Part shown: in pieces, positions 35,701 to 44,696 of the stretch
Layout of the letters: every line of letters begins with the position of its first letter
Numbering within the stretch: the stretch's first letter is position 1
Origin: Mucilaginibacter sp.
GTDB taxonomy: Bacteria; Bacteroidota; Bacteroidia; Sphingobacteriales; Sphingobacteriaceae
Assembly: GCA_031292485.1 (NCBI GenBank)
Contig: JARLHA010000032.1
Coordinates: 186,001 to 250,000 of the forward strand
Direction of reading: 5' to 3'
DNA: 64,000 nt
Notes under the pieces: model-generated
Told to the model about the DNA's origin: nothing
The model's database searches: none
The model's input: only the letters and a program-made list of their open reading frames with translations
Program-made: the position numbers and the translations under genes

Positions 35701-38308
35701 AGCGTCTATGTTATCCTTTACTTCAGACAAAACCAATTACAAGGTAGGCGAAGAAGCAACGTTGACGATTCCGACGATGTCCGATGGCCACGCTTTGATC
35801 AGCCTTGAAAATGGCAGCAAAGTGATTAGAACCAACTGGATAGATACCAAAAAAGGCCAAACCCGCTACACCTTTAAAATTGAACCGGGCATGGCGCCGA
35901 ATATTTTTGTGAATGTAACACTGCTGCAACGGCATTCGCAAACTGTAAATGATTTGCCAATAAGGATGTACGGCGCGATACCGCTGGCGGTGGAGGACCC
36001 GGAAACTGTGCTGAAGCCGGTGATCAGTATGCCGGATAAGATCAGGCCGGAAACGCGGTCATCAGTCACTGTATCGGAAGCTTCCGGAAAGGAAATGACT
36101 TATACCATCGCGATTGTTGATGAAGGTTTGCTGGATATCACCAATTACAAAACGCCACAACCGCATGAAACCTTTTATGCCCGCGAAGCGCTTGGCGTAA
36201 AAACATGGGATCTGTTCGACTATGTGATAGGCGCCTATGGAACGGGCCTTGAACGCATTTTAAGCATCGGAGGCGACGGTACAGCCGGGGCAAACCACAA
36301 TGTTGCCGTAAACCGCTTTAAGCCGGTGGTGAAGTTCTTAGGCCCATTCAAGCTGGCAGCAGGCGAAAAACAAACCCATGCCTTTACCTTGCCGCAATAT
36401 GTTGGTATGGTAAAAGTAATGGTGATTGCCGGGCACGATGGCGCCTACGGGCAGGCCGATAAATATGTCGCAGTTAAAAAGCCATTGATGATCCTTGCCA
36501 CTTTGCCGCGCGTTTTGGGGCCGTCAGAAAAGATCCAGCTGCCGGTAACTGTTTTTGCGATGGAAAATACTGTTAAAACCGTGAACCTGCAGGTTCAATC
36601 GAACATGTTCAGCAATCTCAGCGGGAATAATCAAAAAACAGTAACCTTTACCAAAACGGGCGATCAACTGGTCACCTTCGACCTGGATGTAAGGGATTTT
36701 GTGGGTGTTGGAAGGGTGAGGATAACAGCGAAAAGCGGCAAGGAAACGTCATCCTATGATGTGGAGATGAATGTCCGCAACCCCAACCCGCCTGTTACCA
36801 AAATACTGGAAAAAGAATTGCAGCCGGGCGAAAGCTGGAGCGCGGCCTATAGTGCGGTCGGTATTACCGGAACCAACAAGGCTACGCTGATGGTGGCTTC
36901 TATACCGCCATTAAACCTTGCTAAGCGATTAAATTATTTAATAGAGTATCCATATGGTTGTGTGGAGCAAACTACTTCTTCGGCCTTTCCACAGCTCTAC
37001 TTAGACCAATTGCTTGATCTTAGTCCAAGACAAAAAGCAGAAAGCGAGCGAAATATCAAGGCAACCATCAACAGGTTGAACGGTTTCCAGCTGACAGATG
37101 GCGGTTTAAGTTACTGGCCTGGCGTGGGCGATGCCGACGAATGGGGAACCAATTACGCCGGGCATTTTATGATGGCGGCACAGGATAAAGGCTATAGCCT
37201 GCCCATAGGCTTTTTGGAACACTGGAAAATGTACGAGCGACAAAAGGCCCAAACCTGGGCGCCGGATAGCCGAAGTTTTTACGGTTCGGACCTGATACAG
37301 GCTTACCGTTTATACTTGCTGGCTTTAGCAAGGGCGCCGGAAATGGGCGCGATGAACAGGCTGCGGGAGTTCCCTTACCTGAGCATTGAGGCAAAATGGC
37401 GTTTAGCAGCTTCCTATAAACTGGTGGGGCAGCCGGAGACAGGCACGCAGCTGATCAATGGCTTGCCGCTCACCATCAAACCTTACTATTCGCTTTATGG
37501 AACTTACGGCTCAGATTTAAGGGACGATGCCATGATACTGGAAACGCTTACCCTGCTGGGCAGGCCGCAGGCTTCGGCGCAATTACGCACTGTTGCGGCA
37601 CGCTTGTCGGAAGATGACTGGTACAGTACCCAAACCACCGCCTATTCACTCATCGCGATAGCGGAATATTGCGGAAAGAATAAAACTTCGGCCAAATTGA
37701 TGTTCAATTACAAGTCGGGCTCAACGAGTGCAAATGTTAACTCGTCTTCCTACCTGTGGCAAAACGCTGTTGCCGCGAACGGAGGCAATGTATCTGTTAA
37801 AAACAACGGTAAAAACAAATTGTACATCCGGCTGATCCAATCGGGGCAACCTTCGGCGGGCCAGGATGTGGAATCGATCGTCAACCCGGATGTTTTGGAA
37901 ATGCGGATAAGTTATACCACGCTGGATGGCCATATCCTCGATCCTGCCAAGTTGAAGCAAGGAACCGATTTTGTTGCGCAAGTTGTAATTAAAAACCCCG
38001 GGCATAAAGGCTATTACCAGAATATGGCGCTGACACAGATCTTCCCATCGGGCTGGGAAATATTAAATTCAAGGCTGACAGGAACTGAAGACGCATTTGC
38101 ATCGTCGGATTACGATTACCTCGACATCAGGGATGACAGGGTTTATACCTATTTCGGCGCTCCGGAGGGTAAGGAAATGAAGTATAACGTCATGCTGAAT
38201 GCGGCTTATGCTGGGAAATATTACTTGCCGGCAACCTTGTGCGAGGCGATGTATAATAAATCCATCAGCGCGTTATTGAAAGGGCAATGGGTGGAAGTGG
38301 TTAGGTAG
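32702..38308 (+). CDS. Bacterial alpha-2-macroglobulin (MG2 domain, thioester)
   Basis: An 1868-residue protein of the YfhM-like bacterial alpha-2-macroglobulin family, thought to trap proteases that enter the periplasm. An N-terminal membrane anchor (residues ~14-33, GLISLGVTFTLAILIAFIYF) replaces the lipobox found in E. coli YfhM. It has MG1-MG2 domains, GERGVWRPGDSIFMSF (~640) at the MG2 start and YTIAIVDEGLLDITNYKTPQP before the bait and MG domains. The thioester motif is C1420-V-E-Q1423 (YGCVEQTTS), within the alpha/alpha toroid. The A2M-type gene normally pairs with pbpC; here pbpC lies 1.35 kb downstream, beyond a toxin-antitoxin pair and a glycosyltransferase. Confidence 0.93.
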   Translation: MNTFQGLSNNRRGLISLGVTFTLAILIAFIYFRHHKKQEIDPAFSKYIESYTTGVISKESPIRIKLAGDVQTSHEQNGALSDQVFDFSPSIKGKAYWVDARTIEFRPAEKLDPDKSYTADFKLSKILNVPDHFNEFKFGFQTIKPDYTVTFNGLQTATNTSTDKMKLTGFIQTADNEDFAGIEKLLNTSYPFPVQVTWQHNGITKTHQFTITQLKREKNKVSNLTVTWDGSGLGIDKKGSQEFVIPAIGDFKVLDIKAVQDQDQYVLIQFSDAIKVGQELNGLIGLENVTDPAYTIEGSTVKVYAPMQLEGNYNAFVNEGVENISHQKIKKAYSANVFFENRMPSVTIPGKGVILPDSGKLMMPFEAVNLNAVDVSIIKIYADNVPQYFQNNGFNGGDELRHVGRPVVQKTIRLDADKSLNLNKKNRFMLDLDQLMRTEPGAIYRVIIGFRKEYSLFNCSLGSPKIAKGDNSDEYESDGEGGNSDSNTARVNDEDDDFWSRYDNYYPDGFDWQQKDDPCTNSYFTKDRWATRNIIASNIGLIAKRGSDNNMIVAVTNILTAKPMPGVDLELLDYQKQVLYKGTSDADGFAKFELKRKPYLLVAKNGAERGYLKLDDGSSLPLSRFNVGGDQVQKGLKGFLYGERGVWRPGDSIFMSFILEDKLKTLPPDHPVEFELYDPNDKLYRRITQTASVDGFYSFHTATETSSPTGNWTAKVKVGGAEFEKNVKIETIMPNRLKLNLTFGGATELTKGADNKGTLSAQWLFGGTAQNLKAKIDAFLTPKTTSFKNYEGYDFDDPTLAFTTQTATMFDGRLDANGNAQVNPDINVEKQAPGQLSANFLIKVFEPGGNFSIQSMSMPYNVYPGYVGLRTPKGSDLSGMLYTDKDNLIDIADVDTKGKPFEGSRTVELELYKIQWRWWWDESGNELSNFTQDKFNKLIKAENVRVENGHAQWNMHIKQADWGRYLLRIKDPQTGHSTGKIIYVDWPNWSARLQETNPTEASMLSFTSDKTNYKVGEEATLTIPTMSDGHALISLENGSKVIRTNWIDTKKGQTRYTFKIEPGMAPNIFVNVTLLQRHSQTVNDLPIRMYGAIPLAVEDPETVLKPVISMPDKIRPETRSSVTVSEASGKEMTYTIAIVDEGLLDITNYKTPQPHETFYAREALGVKTWDLFDYVIGAYGTGLERILSIGGDGTAGANHNVAVNRFKPVVKFLGPFKLAAGEKQTHAFTLPQYVGMVKVMVIAGHDGAYGQADKYVAVKKPLMILATLPRVLGPSEKIQLPVTVFAMENTVKTVNLQVQSNMFSNLSGNNQKTVTFTKTGDQLVTFDLDVRDFVGVGRVRITAKSGKETSSYDVEMNVRNPNPPVTKILEKELQPGESWSAAYSAVGITGTNKATLMVASIPPLNLAKRLNYLIEYPYGCVEQTTSSAFPQLYLDQLLDLSPRQKAESERNIKATINRLNGFQLTDGGLSYWPGVGDADEWGTNYAGHFMMAAQDKGYSLPIGFLEHWKMYERQKAQTWAPDSRSFYGSDLIQAYRLYLLALARAPEMGAMNRLREFPYLSIEAKWRLAASYKLVGQPETGTQLINGLPLTIKPYYSLYGTYGSDLRDDAMILETLTLLGRPQASAQLRTVAARLSEDDWYSTQTTAYSLIAIAEYCGKNKTSAKLMFNYKSGSTSANVNSSSYLWQNAVAANGGNVSVKNNGKNKLYIRLIQSGQPSAGQDVESIVNPDVLEMRISYTTLDGHILDPAKLKQGTDFVAQVVIKNPGHKGYYQNMALTQIFPSGWEILNSRLTGTEDAFASSDYDYLDIRDDRVYTYFGAPEGKEMKYNVMLNAAYAGKYYLPATLCEAMYNKSISALLKGQWVEVVR

Positions 38309-38366
38309 GTTGATTGAGTTGAATTGTTGATTGGGTTGATTAGATGAGTGGTTAGCCCAATCACTT
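38306..38366. repeat. GTTGATT-family repeat, left arm
   Basis: The run starts within the stop codon of the macroglobulin gene (TAGGTTGATTGAGTTG) and continues with TTGATTGGGTTGATTAG. The complementary words come only after the toxin gene (38911-38937). Confidence 0.75.
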
Positions 38367-38406
38367 AGAAAGCTTTTTTCGGTTAAATAATAAAAATAAA
38401 ATTTAG

Positions 38407-38414
38407 TAATTTTG
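38407..38414 (+). promoter_or_regulatory. -7 element of the toxin-antitoxin operon
   Basis: TAATTTTG matches TAnnTTTG and ends 4 bases before the antitoxin ATG at 38419, so the transcript probably starts at or next to the A of the start codon (leaderless). Confidence 0.55.
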
Positions 38415-38418
38415 ATTT

Positions 38419-38631
38419 ATGGAAGCATTGATTGTTGAACCAAAAAACAGAAAGGAACTACAGGCAATTAAAGCCGTTTTAAAGGCTTTGGAAATTAGTT
38501 TCAGAACCGAAGAAGAAAGACCATATGACCCTGAATTTGTGGCTAAAATCAAAAAAAGCGAACAACAGGTTAAGGAGGGTAAAGTTACCCGTGTTAAAAA
38601 AGAAGAATTAAAAAGCTTTTTAGGACTTTAA
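38419..38631 (+). CDS. Antitoxin of a YoeB-type toxin-antitoxin pair (DUF2683-like)
   Basis: A 70-residue protein. It starts with a short beta-strand and helix (MEALIVEPKNRKELQAIKAVL) and ends in a Lys/Glu-rich helix (VKKEELKSFLGL) likely to wrap the toxin. It resembles the small antitoxins that precede Txe/YoeB toxins in Bacteroidota. Its TAA stop overlaps the toxin ATG by one base (38631), the usual coupled order with antitoxin first. It may repress its own promoter. Confidence 0.75.
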   Translation: MEALIVEPKNRKELQAIKAVLKALEISFRTEEERPYDPEFVAKIKKSEQQVKEGKVTRVKKEELKSFLGL

Positions 38632-38894
38632 TGAGTTTTCCTTTAGATTTTTCTGACCAAGCTACCGAAGATATCACCTATCATAAACGATCCGGCAATA
38701 AGGCGCTATTAAAAAAGATGCTTGTTTTACTGGAAGAAATATCCGAGCATCCGTTTACAGGAACAGGAAAACCGGAAGCTTTAAAACACGATCTTGCAGG
38801 CAAATGGTCGAGGCGGATAAATCAGGAACACCGTTTAATTTATGAAGTCAAGGACAATGAAATAATAATTGTTTCTTTAAAGGGCCATTATTAG
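38631..38894 (+). CDS. Txe/YoeB family mRNA interferase toxin
   Basis: An 87-residue RelE-superfamily toxin that would cut mRNA in the ribosomal A site. The YoeB-type blocks are complete: GTGKPEALKHDLAGKWSRRI (E49, R61/R62), NQEHRLIYEVKDN (H67, R68) and the C-terminal GHY (H86, Y87) that correspond to the catalytic residues of E. coli YoeB. Normal length, so probably active. It follows its antitoxin with a one-base overlap and sits between the arms of an intergenic repeat. Confidence 0.9.
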   Translation: MSFPLDFSDQATEDITYHKRSGNKALLKKMLVLLEEISEHPFTGTGKPEALKHDLAGKWSRRINQEHRLIYEVKDNEIIIVSLKGHY

Positions 38895-38910
38895 GTTTTA
38901 TTTGCAATAG

Positions 38911-38937
38911 ATTAAACCCAATCAACCTAATCAACTC
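38911..38937. repeat. GTTGATT-family repeat, right arm
   Basis: TTAAACCCAATCAACCTAATC and the following AACTC are the complements of the words at 38306-38366. The arm reaches the stop codon of the convergent glycosyltransferase gene (38927). Confidence 0.7.
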
Positions 38938-39652
38938 TAAATAAGCCATACTTCAAAATGCAGTAAATCGCCCTTACGCCGTCTTTCCAGCCGATCTTTT
39001 TGCCATCGTCGTAAGTACGGCCGTAGTAGGAAATACCGACTTCGTAGATGCGGATCTTGGGTACACGGGCAATTTTTTGGGTAACTTCCGGCTCAAAGCC
39101 AAAGCGTTGCTCACTTAATTTGATAGACTGGATGAGTTTGGTATCAAAAAGCTTGTAGCAGGTTTCCATATCGGTCAGGTTCAGGTTGCTGAACATATTG
39201 GAGGCGAAGGTAAGCCAGCGGTTACCGATGGTGTGCCAGAAGAATAAAATACGGTGCGGGTTGCTGCCCATAAAACGGGAGCCGTAAACTACATCGGCAA
39301 AGCCATTGCAAACGGGTTTTAACAGGTCGTTGTATTCTTCGGGGTCATATTCCAGGTCGGCATCCTGGATGATGAGGTATTCGCCGGTTGCTTTGGAGAT
39401 GCCCGAATGGATAGCGGCGCCTTTGCCTTTGTTGGTTTCGTGTTTAAAGTAACTGATCGCGAGGCCCGGATTTTTTGATTTATAAGCTTTAATCGCTTCT
39501 TCGGTATGGTCGCTGGAGCAATCGTTAACAATAATGAGTTCCTTTTGAATATTTTCGATCAGGTTTACGGCCTTAATTTTGTTTAAAATCAAATGGATCG
39601 TATTTCCTTCGTTGTATGCAGGGATAACAATGGATAACTTATGTATCTTCAT
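38927..39652 (-). CDS. Glycosyltransferase family 2 (dolichyl-phosphate mannose synthase-like)
   Basis: A 241-residue GT2 enzyme. The nucleotide-binding start is KLSIVIPAYNEGNTIHLIL (~4-22), followed by VNDCSSDHTEE (~43), the DxD site IQDADLEYDPEEY (~95) and the late motif RFGFEPEVTQKIARV. There is no C-terminal GtrA-type membrane domain, so it is the short soluble form that likely works on a polyprenyl phosphate acceptor. It is divergent from pbpC with a 10-base gap. Sugar and acceptor unknown. Confidence 0.88.
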   Translation of the reverse strand: MKIHKLSIVIPAYNEGNTIHLILNKIKAVNLIENIQKELIIVNDCSSDHTEEAIKAYKSKNPGLAISYFKHETNKGKGAAIHSGISKATGEYLIIQDADLEYDPEEYNDLLKPVCNGFADVVYGSRFMGSNPHRILFFWHTIGNRWLTFASNMFSNLNLTDMETCYKLFDTKLIQSIKLSEQRFGFEPEVTQKIARVPKIRIYEVGISYYGRTYDDGKKIGWKDGVRAIYCILKYGLFRVD

Positions 39653-39662
39653 CCTAAATTAA

Positions 39663-42053
39663 ATGAAACCGAGTTTAAGTGGTGTAAAAGCCTTTCTGAA
39701 AAGGCCAAAAATAATAATAATACTTTCGTTTTTAGGTGTATCGGGCCTGCTGTTTTGGTTTTGTTTGCCAAATCCGCTTTTCAGAAGCCCAACATCGTAT
39801 GTTATTGACGATGCCAACGGTAATTTGCTCGGTGCGGCCATCGCCTCCGATGGGCAATGGCGCTTCCCTCCTAATGCCGAAGTGCCCGAAAAATTTAAGC
39901 AATGCATCATCACCTTTGAGGATAAGCGCTTTATGCACCACCCCGGTTTTGATATACTGGCTTTGGGCAGGGCGTTTAAGCAGAACTTTGGCTCGAGAAA
40001 AGTAGAAAGCGGCGGCAGTACCATTTCCATGCAAGTAATCAGGCTGGCGACAAAAGACAAACGCACCTATCTGAATAAAATAAAAGAGATCTTTATGGCG
40101 ATGCGCCTGGAGTGCGGCTATAAAAAAAGCGAGATCTTATCGCTTTATGCCAGCAATGCCCCTTTTGGCAGTAATGTGGTTGGACTGGATGCAGCCTCCT
40201 GGCGTTATTTCGGACGCAGCCCGGACAAATTATCATGGGGCGAAATGGCAGCCATGGCCGTTTTGCCTAATGCGCCATCTTTGGTTAATCCCGGTAAAAA
40301 CAGGGCCATCCTGCTAAAAAAACGAAACACGCTGCTGGATAAATTACAGGAGCAAGGAATAATAGATGCTGCTACCGCCTCACTCGCAAAACTCGAACCT
40401 GTTCCTGATCTCCCCCTACCCCTGCCACAGCTGGCCCCTCACCTGCTGGAACGTTTTAAGGTTGATAGCCAGGCCAAACGTTTTGGCGATACCCGGCTGC
40501 GCACAACCATCCAAACCAACCTGCAGCGCCAGGTTAACCAGATACTGGAGCGACACCACCAGCAGTTAAAAGCCAATGATATTAACAATATAGCGGCAGT
40601 GGTTTTGGATGTGGAGACAGGCGCGACATTAGCTTATGCGGGCAATATTTCGCACCCGGAAGATTCGACGATGCAAAGCGACGTGGATGTAATAAACGCG
40701 CCGCGAAGTCCGGGAAGCACTTTAAAGCCATTGTTGTATGCCTCGGCCATGCACGATGGGTTGATCCTACCCAATAGTTTACTACCTGATATTCCTACCC
40801 AGATCCTGAGTTTTCACCCAAAAAACTTTGATTTGGTGTATGATGGCGCGGTACCTGCTTCGCAGGCTTTGGCGCGGTCATTAAACGTTCCGGCGGTAAG
40901 ACTGCTGCAGCAATATAAAAGCGACAGGTTTTACGACCAGTTACATAAAATAGGAATGACGACCCTTAACAAACCAGCCAGCCATTATGGTTTGTCGCTG
41001 ATATTGGGTGGTGGTGAAAATACGCTTTGGGAATTGGCGGGGTCTTATGCGGACATGGCCCGGGTGCTCAATCATTATAACAAATACAACGGCAAATACG
41101 ATCCCGCCGACTACCATAATCCGGTTTATGCCATCGAGCCGGCAAAAAAGCCCGACCTGCAAAAAACAGGTTTGCTGGATGCAGGAGCAATATACTATAC
41201 GTTGCAGGCCATGGAAGAGGTAATGCGCCCCGGGGAAGAAATGCTCTGGAACCGATTCAGCTCGACCCAGCGCATTGCCTGGAAAACAGGCACCAGTTTT
41301 GGTTTTCGCGATGGTTGGGCCATAGGCATCACCCCCAAATATGTGGTAGGTGTTTGGGTTGGGAATACGGATGGCGAAGGCAGGCCGGGGTTAACAGGCA
41401 TTAATACCGCAGCTCCGGCTATGTTCGAGATCTTCCGCCTGCTGCCGGTTACCCGCCAGTGGTTTGATATGCCGGTTGGCGAAATGGTTAAAATAAAAGT
41501 ATGCAAACAAAGCGGCTACCGCGCCGGCGAATATTGCGAGGATACTTATGATGAATATGTGCCCAAAGGTGGCCTGAATGCACCCGTTTGCCCCTGGCAC
41601 CAATTGGTACACTTAAGTGCCGATAGCAAATGGCAGGTAACGGGTAATTGCGTACCCCCAGACCAGATCATCAATAAAAAATGGTTTGTACTGCCGCCTT
41701 CGATGGAATATTATTATAAAAGCCGGAGCTACCAATACCATGTGCTGCCGCCATTCCGACCGGATTGTGCGCAGGGTGAACGTGGCAACCCCATGGAGAT
41801 CATCTATCCAAAAGAAGGCGCAAAGATATACGTTCCACTGGAAGCAGATGGCAGCCGCGGCCGGGTGGTGTTTGATGCCGCGCACCGGCAAAACGGCGTT
41901 AAAATATTCTGGCACCTGGATGATGAGTATGTTGGCGAAACCCAGGACTTCCACCAGTTGGCATTAAACCCGCCGCCGGGTAAACATACTTTAACGTTAG
42001 TTGATGGGAACGGAAATATGGTACACGTGGGGTTTGAGGTGCTGGAGAAATAG
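39663..42053 (+). CDS. pbpC: Penicillin-binding protein 1C
   Basis: A 796-residue bifunctional peptidoglycan synthase. An N-terminal membrane anchor (~16-34) is followed by a GT51 glycosyltransferase domain with E86 in TFEDKRFMHHPGFD and GGSTISMQVIRL. The transpeptidase domain has S352-T-L-K355 (SPGSTLKPLLYAS), SLNVPAVRLL and K541-T-G (WKTGTSFGFRDGW). A C-terminal PBP1C domain (~690-796), Ig-like, ends the protein. In many bacteria pbpC is beside the alpha-2-macroglobulin gene, and the two are thought to act together in repairing cell wall under attack; the same pairing is seen here with a short interruption. Confidence 0.94.
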   Translation: MKPSLSGVKAFLKRPKIIIILSFLGVSGLLFWFCLPNPLFRSPTSYVIDDANGNLLGAAIASDGQWRFPPNAEVPEKFKQCIITFEDKRFMHHPGFDILALGRAFKQNFGSRKVESGGSTISMQVIRLATKDKRTYLNKIKEIFMAMRLECGYKKSEILSLYASNAPFGSNVVGLDAASWRYFGRSPDKLSWGEMAAMAVLPNAPSLVNPGKNRAILLKKRNTLLDKLQEQGIIDAATASLAKLEPVPDLPLPLPQLAPHLLERFKVDSQAKRFGDTRLRTTIQTNLQRQVNQILERHHQQLKANDINNIAAVVLDVETGATLAYAGNISHPEDSTMQSDVDVINAPRSPGSTLKPLLYASAMHDGLILPNSLLPDIPTQILSFHPKNFDLVYDGAVPASQALARSLNVPAVRLLQQYKSDRFYDQLHKIGMTTLNKPASHYGLSLILGGGENTLWELAGSYADMARVLNHYNKYNGKYDPADYHNPVYAIEPAKKPDLQKTGLLDAGAIYYTLQAMEEVMRPGEEMLWNRFSSTQRIAWKTGTSFGFRDGWAIGITPKYVVGVWVGNTDGEGRPGLTGINTAAPAMFEIFRLLPVTRQWFDMPVGEMVKIKVCKQSGYRAGEYCEDTYDEYVPKGGLNAPVCPWHQLVHLSADSKWQVTGNCVPPDQIINKKWFVLPPSMEYYYKSRSYQYHVLPPFRPDCAQGERGNPMEIIYPKEGAKIYVPLEADGSRGRVVFDAAHRQNGVKIFWHLDDEYVGETQDFHQLALNPPPGKHTLTLVDGNGNMVHVGFEVLEK

Positions 42054-42217
42054 TTGGCAGTTTGCAATGCGCAGTTGGCTGATTCGGTGAACAATTTAAT
42101 TTGTACAAAAGTTGACGAACCGCAAACCGTCCACTGAAAACTGATGTAGTTCATGCTTAATTTTGTTGTCTGTCCGTAAAAACTGCACGCTGCCCACTGT
42201 AAACTGCCAACTGATGA
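42052..42217. repeat. ACTGCCAACTG-family inverted repeat
   Basis: Left words AGTTGGCAGTTTGCAATGCG and GCAGTTGGCTG (42052-42080) are answered by CGCAAACCGTCCACTG (42121-) and CACTGTAAACTGCCAACTG (42195-42213). The left arm starts in the pbpC stop codon (TAG at 42051-42053). Confidence 0.7.
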
Positions 42218-42248
42218 CTATATTGCCTGATAGAAACGAAGGAAAAAA

Positions 42249-42959
42249 ATGCTTGAACAATACGACCTTCATAACCTGATGGTGCTTGATATTGAAACCG
42301 TTCCGCAATACAGCAGTTTTGAGGAGGTGCCTGATCATTTTCAAAAACTATGGGATTTGAAGACACAATACCAGCGAAAAGAAGAAACTGCTGAAGAATT
42401 TTATGAGCGCGCAGGTATCTGGGCCGAATTTGGCAAGATCATTTGTATCTCGGTAGGCATATTCATTAATGGAAAAAACACAGGCCTTAGAGTGAAATCT
42501 TTTTTCTCGCATGATGAAAAAAAACTGCTTGAAAAATTTGCCGCTTTACTGGTCAGTCAGCCACCAAGTTTGATACTATGTGCGCATAACGGCAAGGAGT
42601 TTGATTTTCCGTATATCTGCCGCAGAATGCTTATCAATGGGGTAAAGATCCCATCTCAACTGGAAATATCAGGCAAAAAGCCCTGGGAAATTAACCACCT
42701 GGATACCATGGAACTATGGAAGTTTGGCGATTATAAAAACTATACTTCGTTAGCATTGCTCACGGCTATTTTTAACATCCCCACCCCAAAAGATGATATT
42801 GATGGCAGTATGGTGGGGCGTGTTTATTGGGTAGATAACCAACTGGAGCGAATAGCCACTTATTGCCAGAAGGATGTGGTAGCTACCGCCCAGTTATTAA
42901 GGCGCTATCGCGGCGAGGAATTGATCCCTGATGAATCTATCACCCTTGTGGGCGTTTAA
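42249..42959 (+). CDS. Predicted 3'-5' exonuclease (DEDD, PolB-type exonuclease-like)
   Basis: A 236-residue protein of the RNase H-like DEDDy exonuclease group. ExoI is VLDIETVPQYSSF (D and E at ~15-17), ExoII is LCAHNGKEFDFPYICRRML (~115-133) and ExoIII is the late YCQKDVVATAQLLRRY. No polymerase domain is attached. Such stand-alone proteins are common in Bacteroidota; the substrate is not established. It lies one base upstream of the ABC ATPase gene, probably by operon packing and not by related function. Confidence 0.85.
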   Translation: MLEQYDLHNLMVLDIETVPQYSSFEEVPDHFQKLWDLKTQYQRKEETAEEFYERAGIWAEFGKIICISVGIFINGKNTGLRVKSFFSHDEKKLLEKFAALLVSQPPSLILCAHNGKEFDFPYICRRMLINGVKIPSQLEISGKKPWEINHLDTMELWKFGDYKNYTSLALLTAIFNIPTPKDDIDGSMVGRVYWVDNQLERIATYCQKDVVATAQLLRRYRGEELIPDESITLVGV

Positions 42960-42960
42960 A

Positions 42961-44670
42961 ATGCTGAAAGTAACAAACCTTAACATTAAGTTTAAAACAC
43001 AAAGCGGCTATTTTGAGGCGGTTAAGGGTATTTCGTTCCACTTAAATAAAGGCGAAACGATTGGTATTGTGGGCGAGTCCGGTTCGGGAAAATCGGTTAC
43101 TTCGCTTGCCATGATGCGTTTGCTGGATGAAAAGCAAGCGGTAATCAGCGGGCAGGTGTTGCTGAATGATAAAAGCCTGTGCAAAATCCCGGAGACCGAA
43201 ATGCGGACGATCAGGGGCCACCAGATCGCTATGATCTTCCAGGAACCCATGACCTCGCTCAACCCGGTTTTAACCTGTGGTTTTCAAATTACGGAGGCAA
43301 TACAGTTACACCTGGGTGTAAACAAAACCGAAGCGAAAGCAAGAACCATTGCTTTATTTAAGGAAGTGCAACTTCCTCGCCCTGAGGCGATTTTTGACAG
43401 CTACCCGCACCAGATTTCCGGCGGGCAAAAGCAAAGGGTAATGATCGCGATGGCCCTTTCCTGCAACCCGGAAATACTGATCGCCGATGAACCCACTACC
43501 GCACTTGATGTTACCGTTCAAAAAACGATCATCGAATTATTGCACAAACTGAAGGCCGAACGCAATATGAGCCTGATCTTTATATCGCATGATCTGGCGG
43601 TGATCAGTGAAATTGCCGATCGGGTTATGGTGATGTATAAAGGCGAAGTAGTAGAGGAAGCCCCGGTGAAAACCTTGTTTGCTCATCCCATACACCCCTA
43701 TACCAAAGGCTTACTCGCCTGTCGCCCCTCACCTGCTTATCACCTTAAAAAGCTGCCGGTGGTATCGGATTTCCTGGATAGCGAAAATACGAAAGCCTCC
43801 AGCATCGAAAAAATCCGGGAGGGTTATTTATATCAACCCGGAGAAGTTGAGGAAAGAAAGGCTAAATTATATGAACACGAACCCTTACTCAAAATAAATC
43901 ACTTAAATACCTGGTTTCCAACAGGACATAATATATTTGGCAAATCGAAAGATTTTGTAAAAGCGGTTAACCAGGTAAGTTTTGACGTTTATCCGGGTGA
44001 AACGCTTGGCCTGGTGGGTGAATCAGGTTGCGGTAAAACCACTTTGGGACGGAGTATTTTAAGGTTAATTGAACCAACTTCCGGCAGCGTTAATTTTGAA
44101 AATACCGACCTCCGTAGTCTTAAAAAAAATGAATTACGGGAGATCAGGCGCAATATCCAGATCATTTTCCAGGACCCCTACTCCTCTTTAAATCCGCGCC
44201 TTACCGTTGGCGATTCACTGATGGAGCCTTTACAGGTTCACCAGTTTTATACCAATGATACCAAACGCAAACGCAAAGTTTTGGAACTGCTGGAACGCGT
44301 CAATCTGCCGCCGGAACACTTTAACCGCTATCCGCATGAATTTTCAGGCGGACAAAGGCAGCGGATAGTTATTGCCCGTGCCTTGGCGCTGCAACCCAAA
44401 TTTATCATTTGCGATGAATCGGTTTCGGCCCTCGATGTATCGGTTCAGGCCCAGGTACTAAACCTGATCCGTGAATTACAGCAGGAATTTAACCTCACCT
44501 ACATCTTTATTTCGCACGACCTGGCCGTGATTAAACATATCTCCGACCGCATGATGGTAATGAATAAAGGCGAAATCGTTGAAATGGGCGATCCGGACGA
44601 GATCTATTATCATCCTAAGGAAGAGTATACGAAACGGTTAATAGCATCAATACCGGGGAATATACACTGA
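42961..44670 (+). CDS. Fused double ABC ATPase of the oligopeptide/dipeptide type
   Basis: A 569-residue protein with two complete nucleotide-binding domains, equivalent to DppD fused to DppF (as in GsiA or YejF). The first domain has Walker A GESGSGKS (~36), signature [15 protein letters not shown] and Walker [14 protein letters not shown]. The second, from ~300, has [23 protein letters not shown] and [13 protein letters not shown]. Each has the C-terminal HPYTKGLLA / [12 protein letters not shown] oligopeptide-type tail. The start at 42961 is preferred because the in-frame ATG at 42931 lies inside the exonuclease gene. No permease or binding-protein gene is nearby, so partners lie elsewhere. 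Confidence 0.92.
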   Translation: MLKVTNLNIKFKTQSGYFEAVKGISFHLNKGETIGIVGESGSGKSVTSLAMMRLLDEKQAVISGQVLLNDKSLCKIPETEMRTIRGHQIAMIFQEPMTSLNPVLTCGFQITEAIQLHLGVNKTEAKARTIALFKEVQLPRPEAIFDSYPHQISGGQKQRVMIAMALSCNPEILIADEPTTALDVTVQKTIIELLHKLKAERNMSLIFISHDLAVISEIADRVMVMYKGEVVEEAPVKTLFAHPIHPYTKGLLACRPSPAYHLKKLPVVSDFLDSENTKASSIEKIREGYLYQPGEVEERKAKLYEHEPLLKINHLNTWFPTGHNIFGKSKDFVKAVNQVSFDVYPGETLGLVGESGCGKTTLGRSILRLIEPTSGSVNFENTDLRSLKKNELREIRRNIQIIFQDPYSSLNPRLTVGDSLMEPLQVHQFYTNDTKRKRKVLELLERVNLPPEHFNRYPHEFSGGQRQRIVIARALALQPKFIICDESVSALDVSVQAQVLNLIRELQQEFNLTYIFISHDLAVIKHISDRMMVMNKGEIVEMGDPDEIYYHPKEEYTKRLIASIPGNIH

Positions 44671-44696
44671 TAAAATAAATATTGATAACAGTTGCA

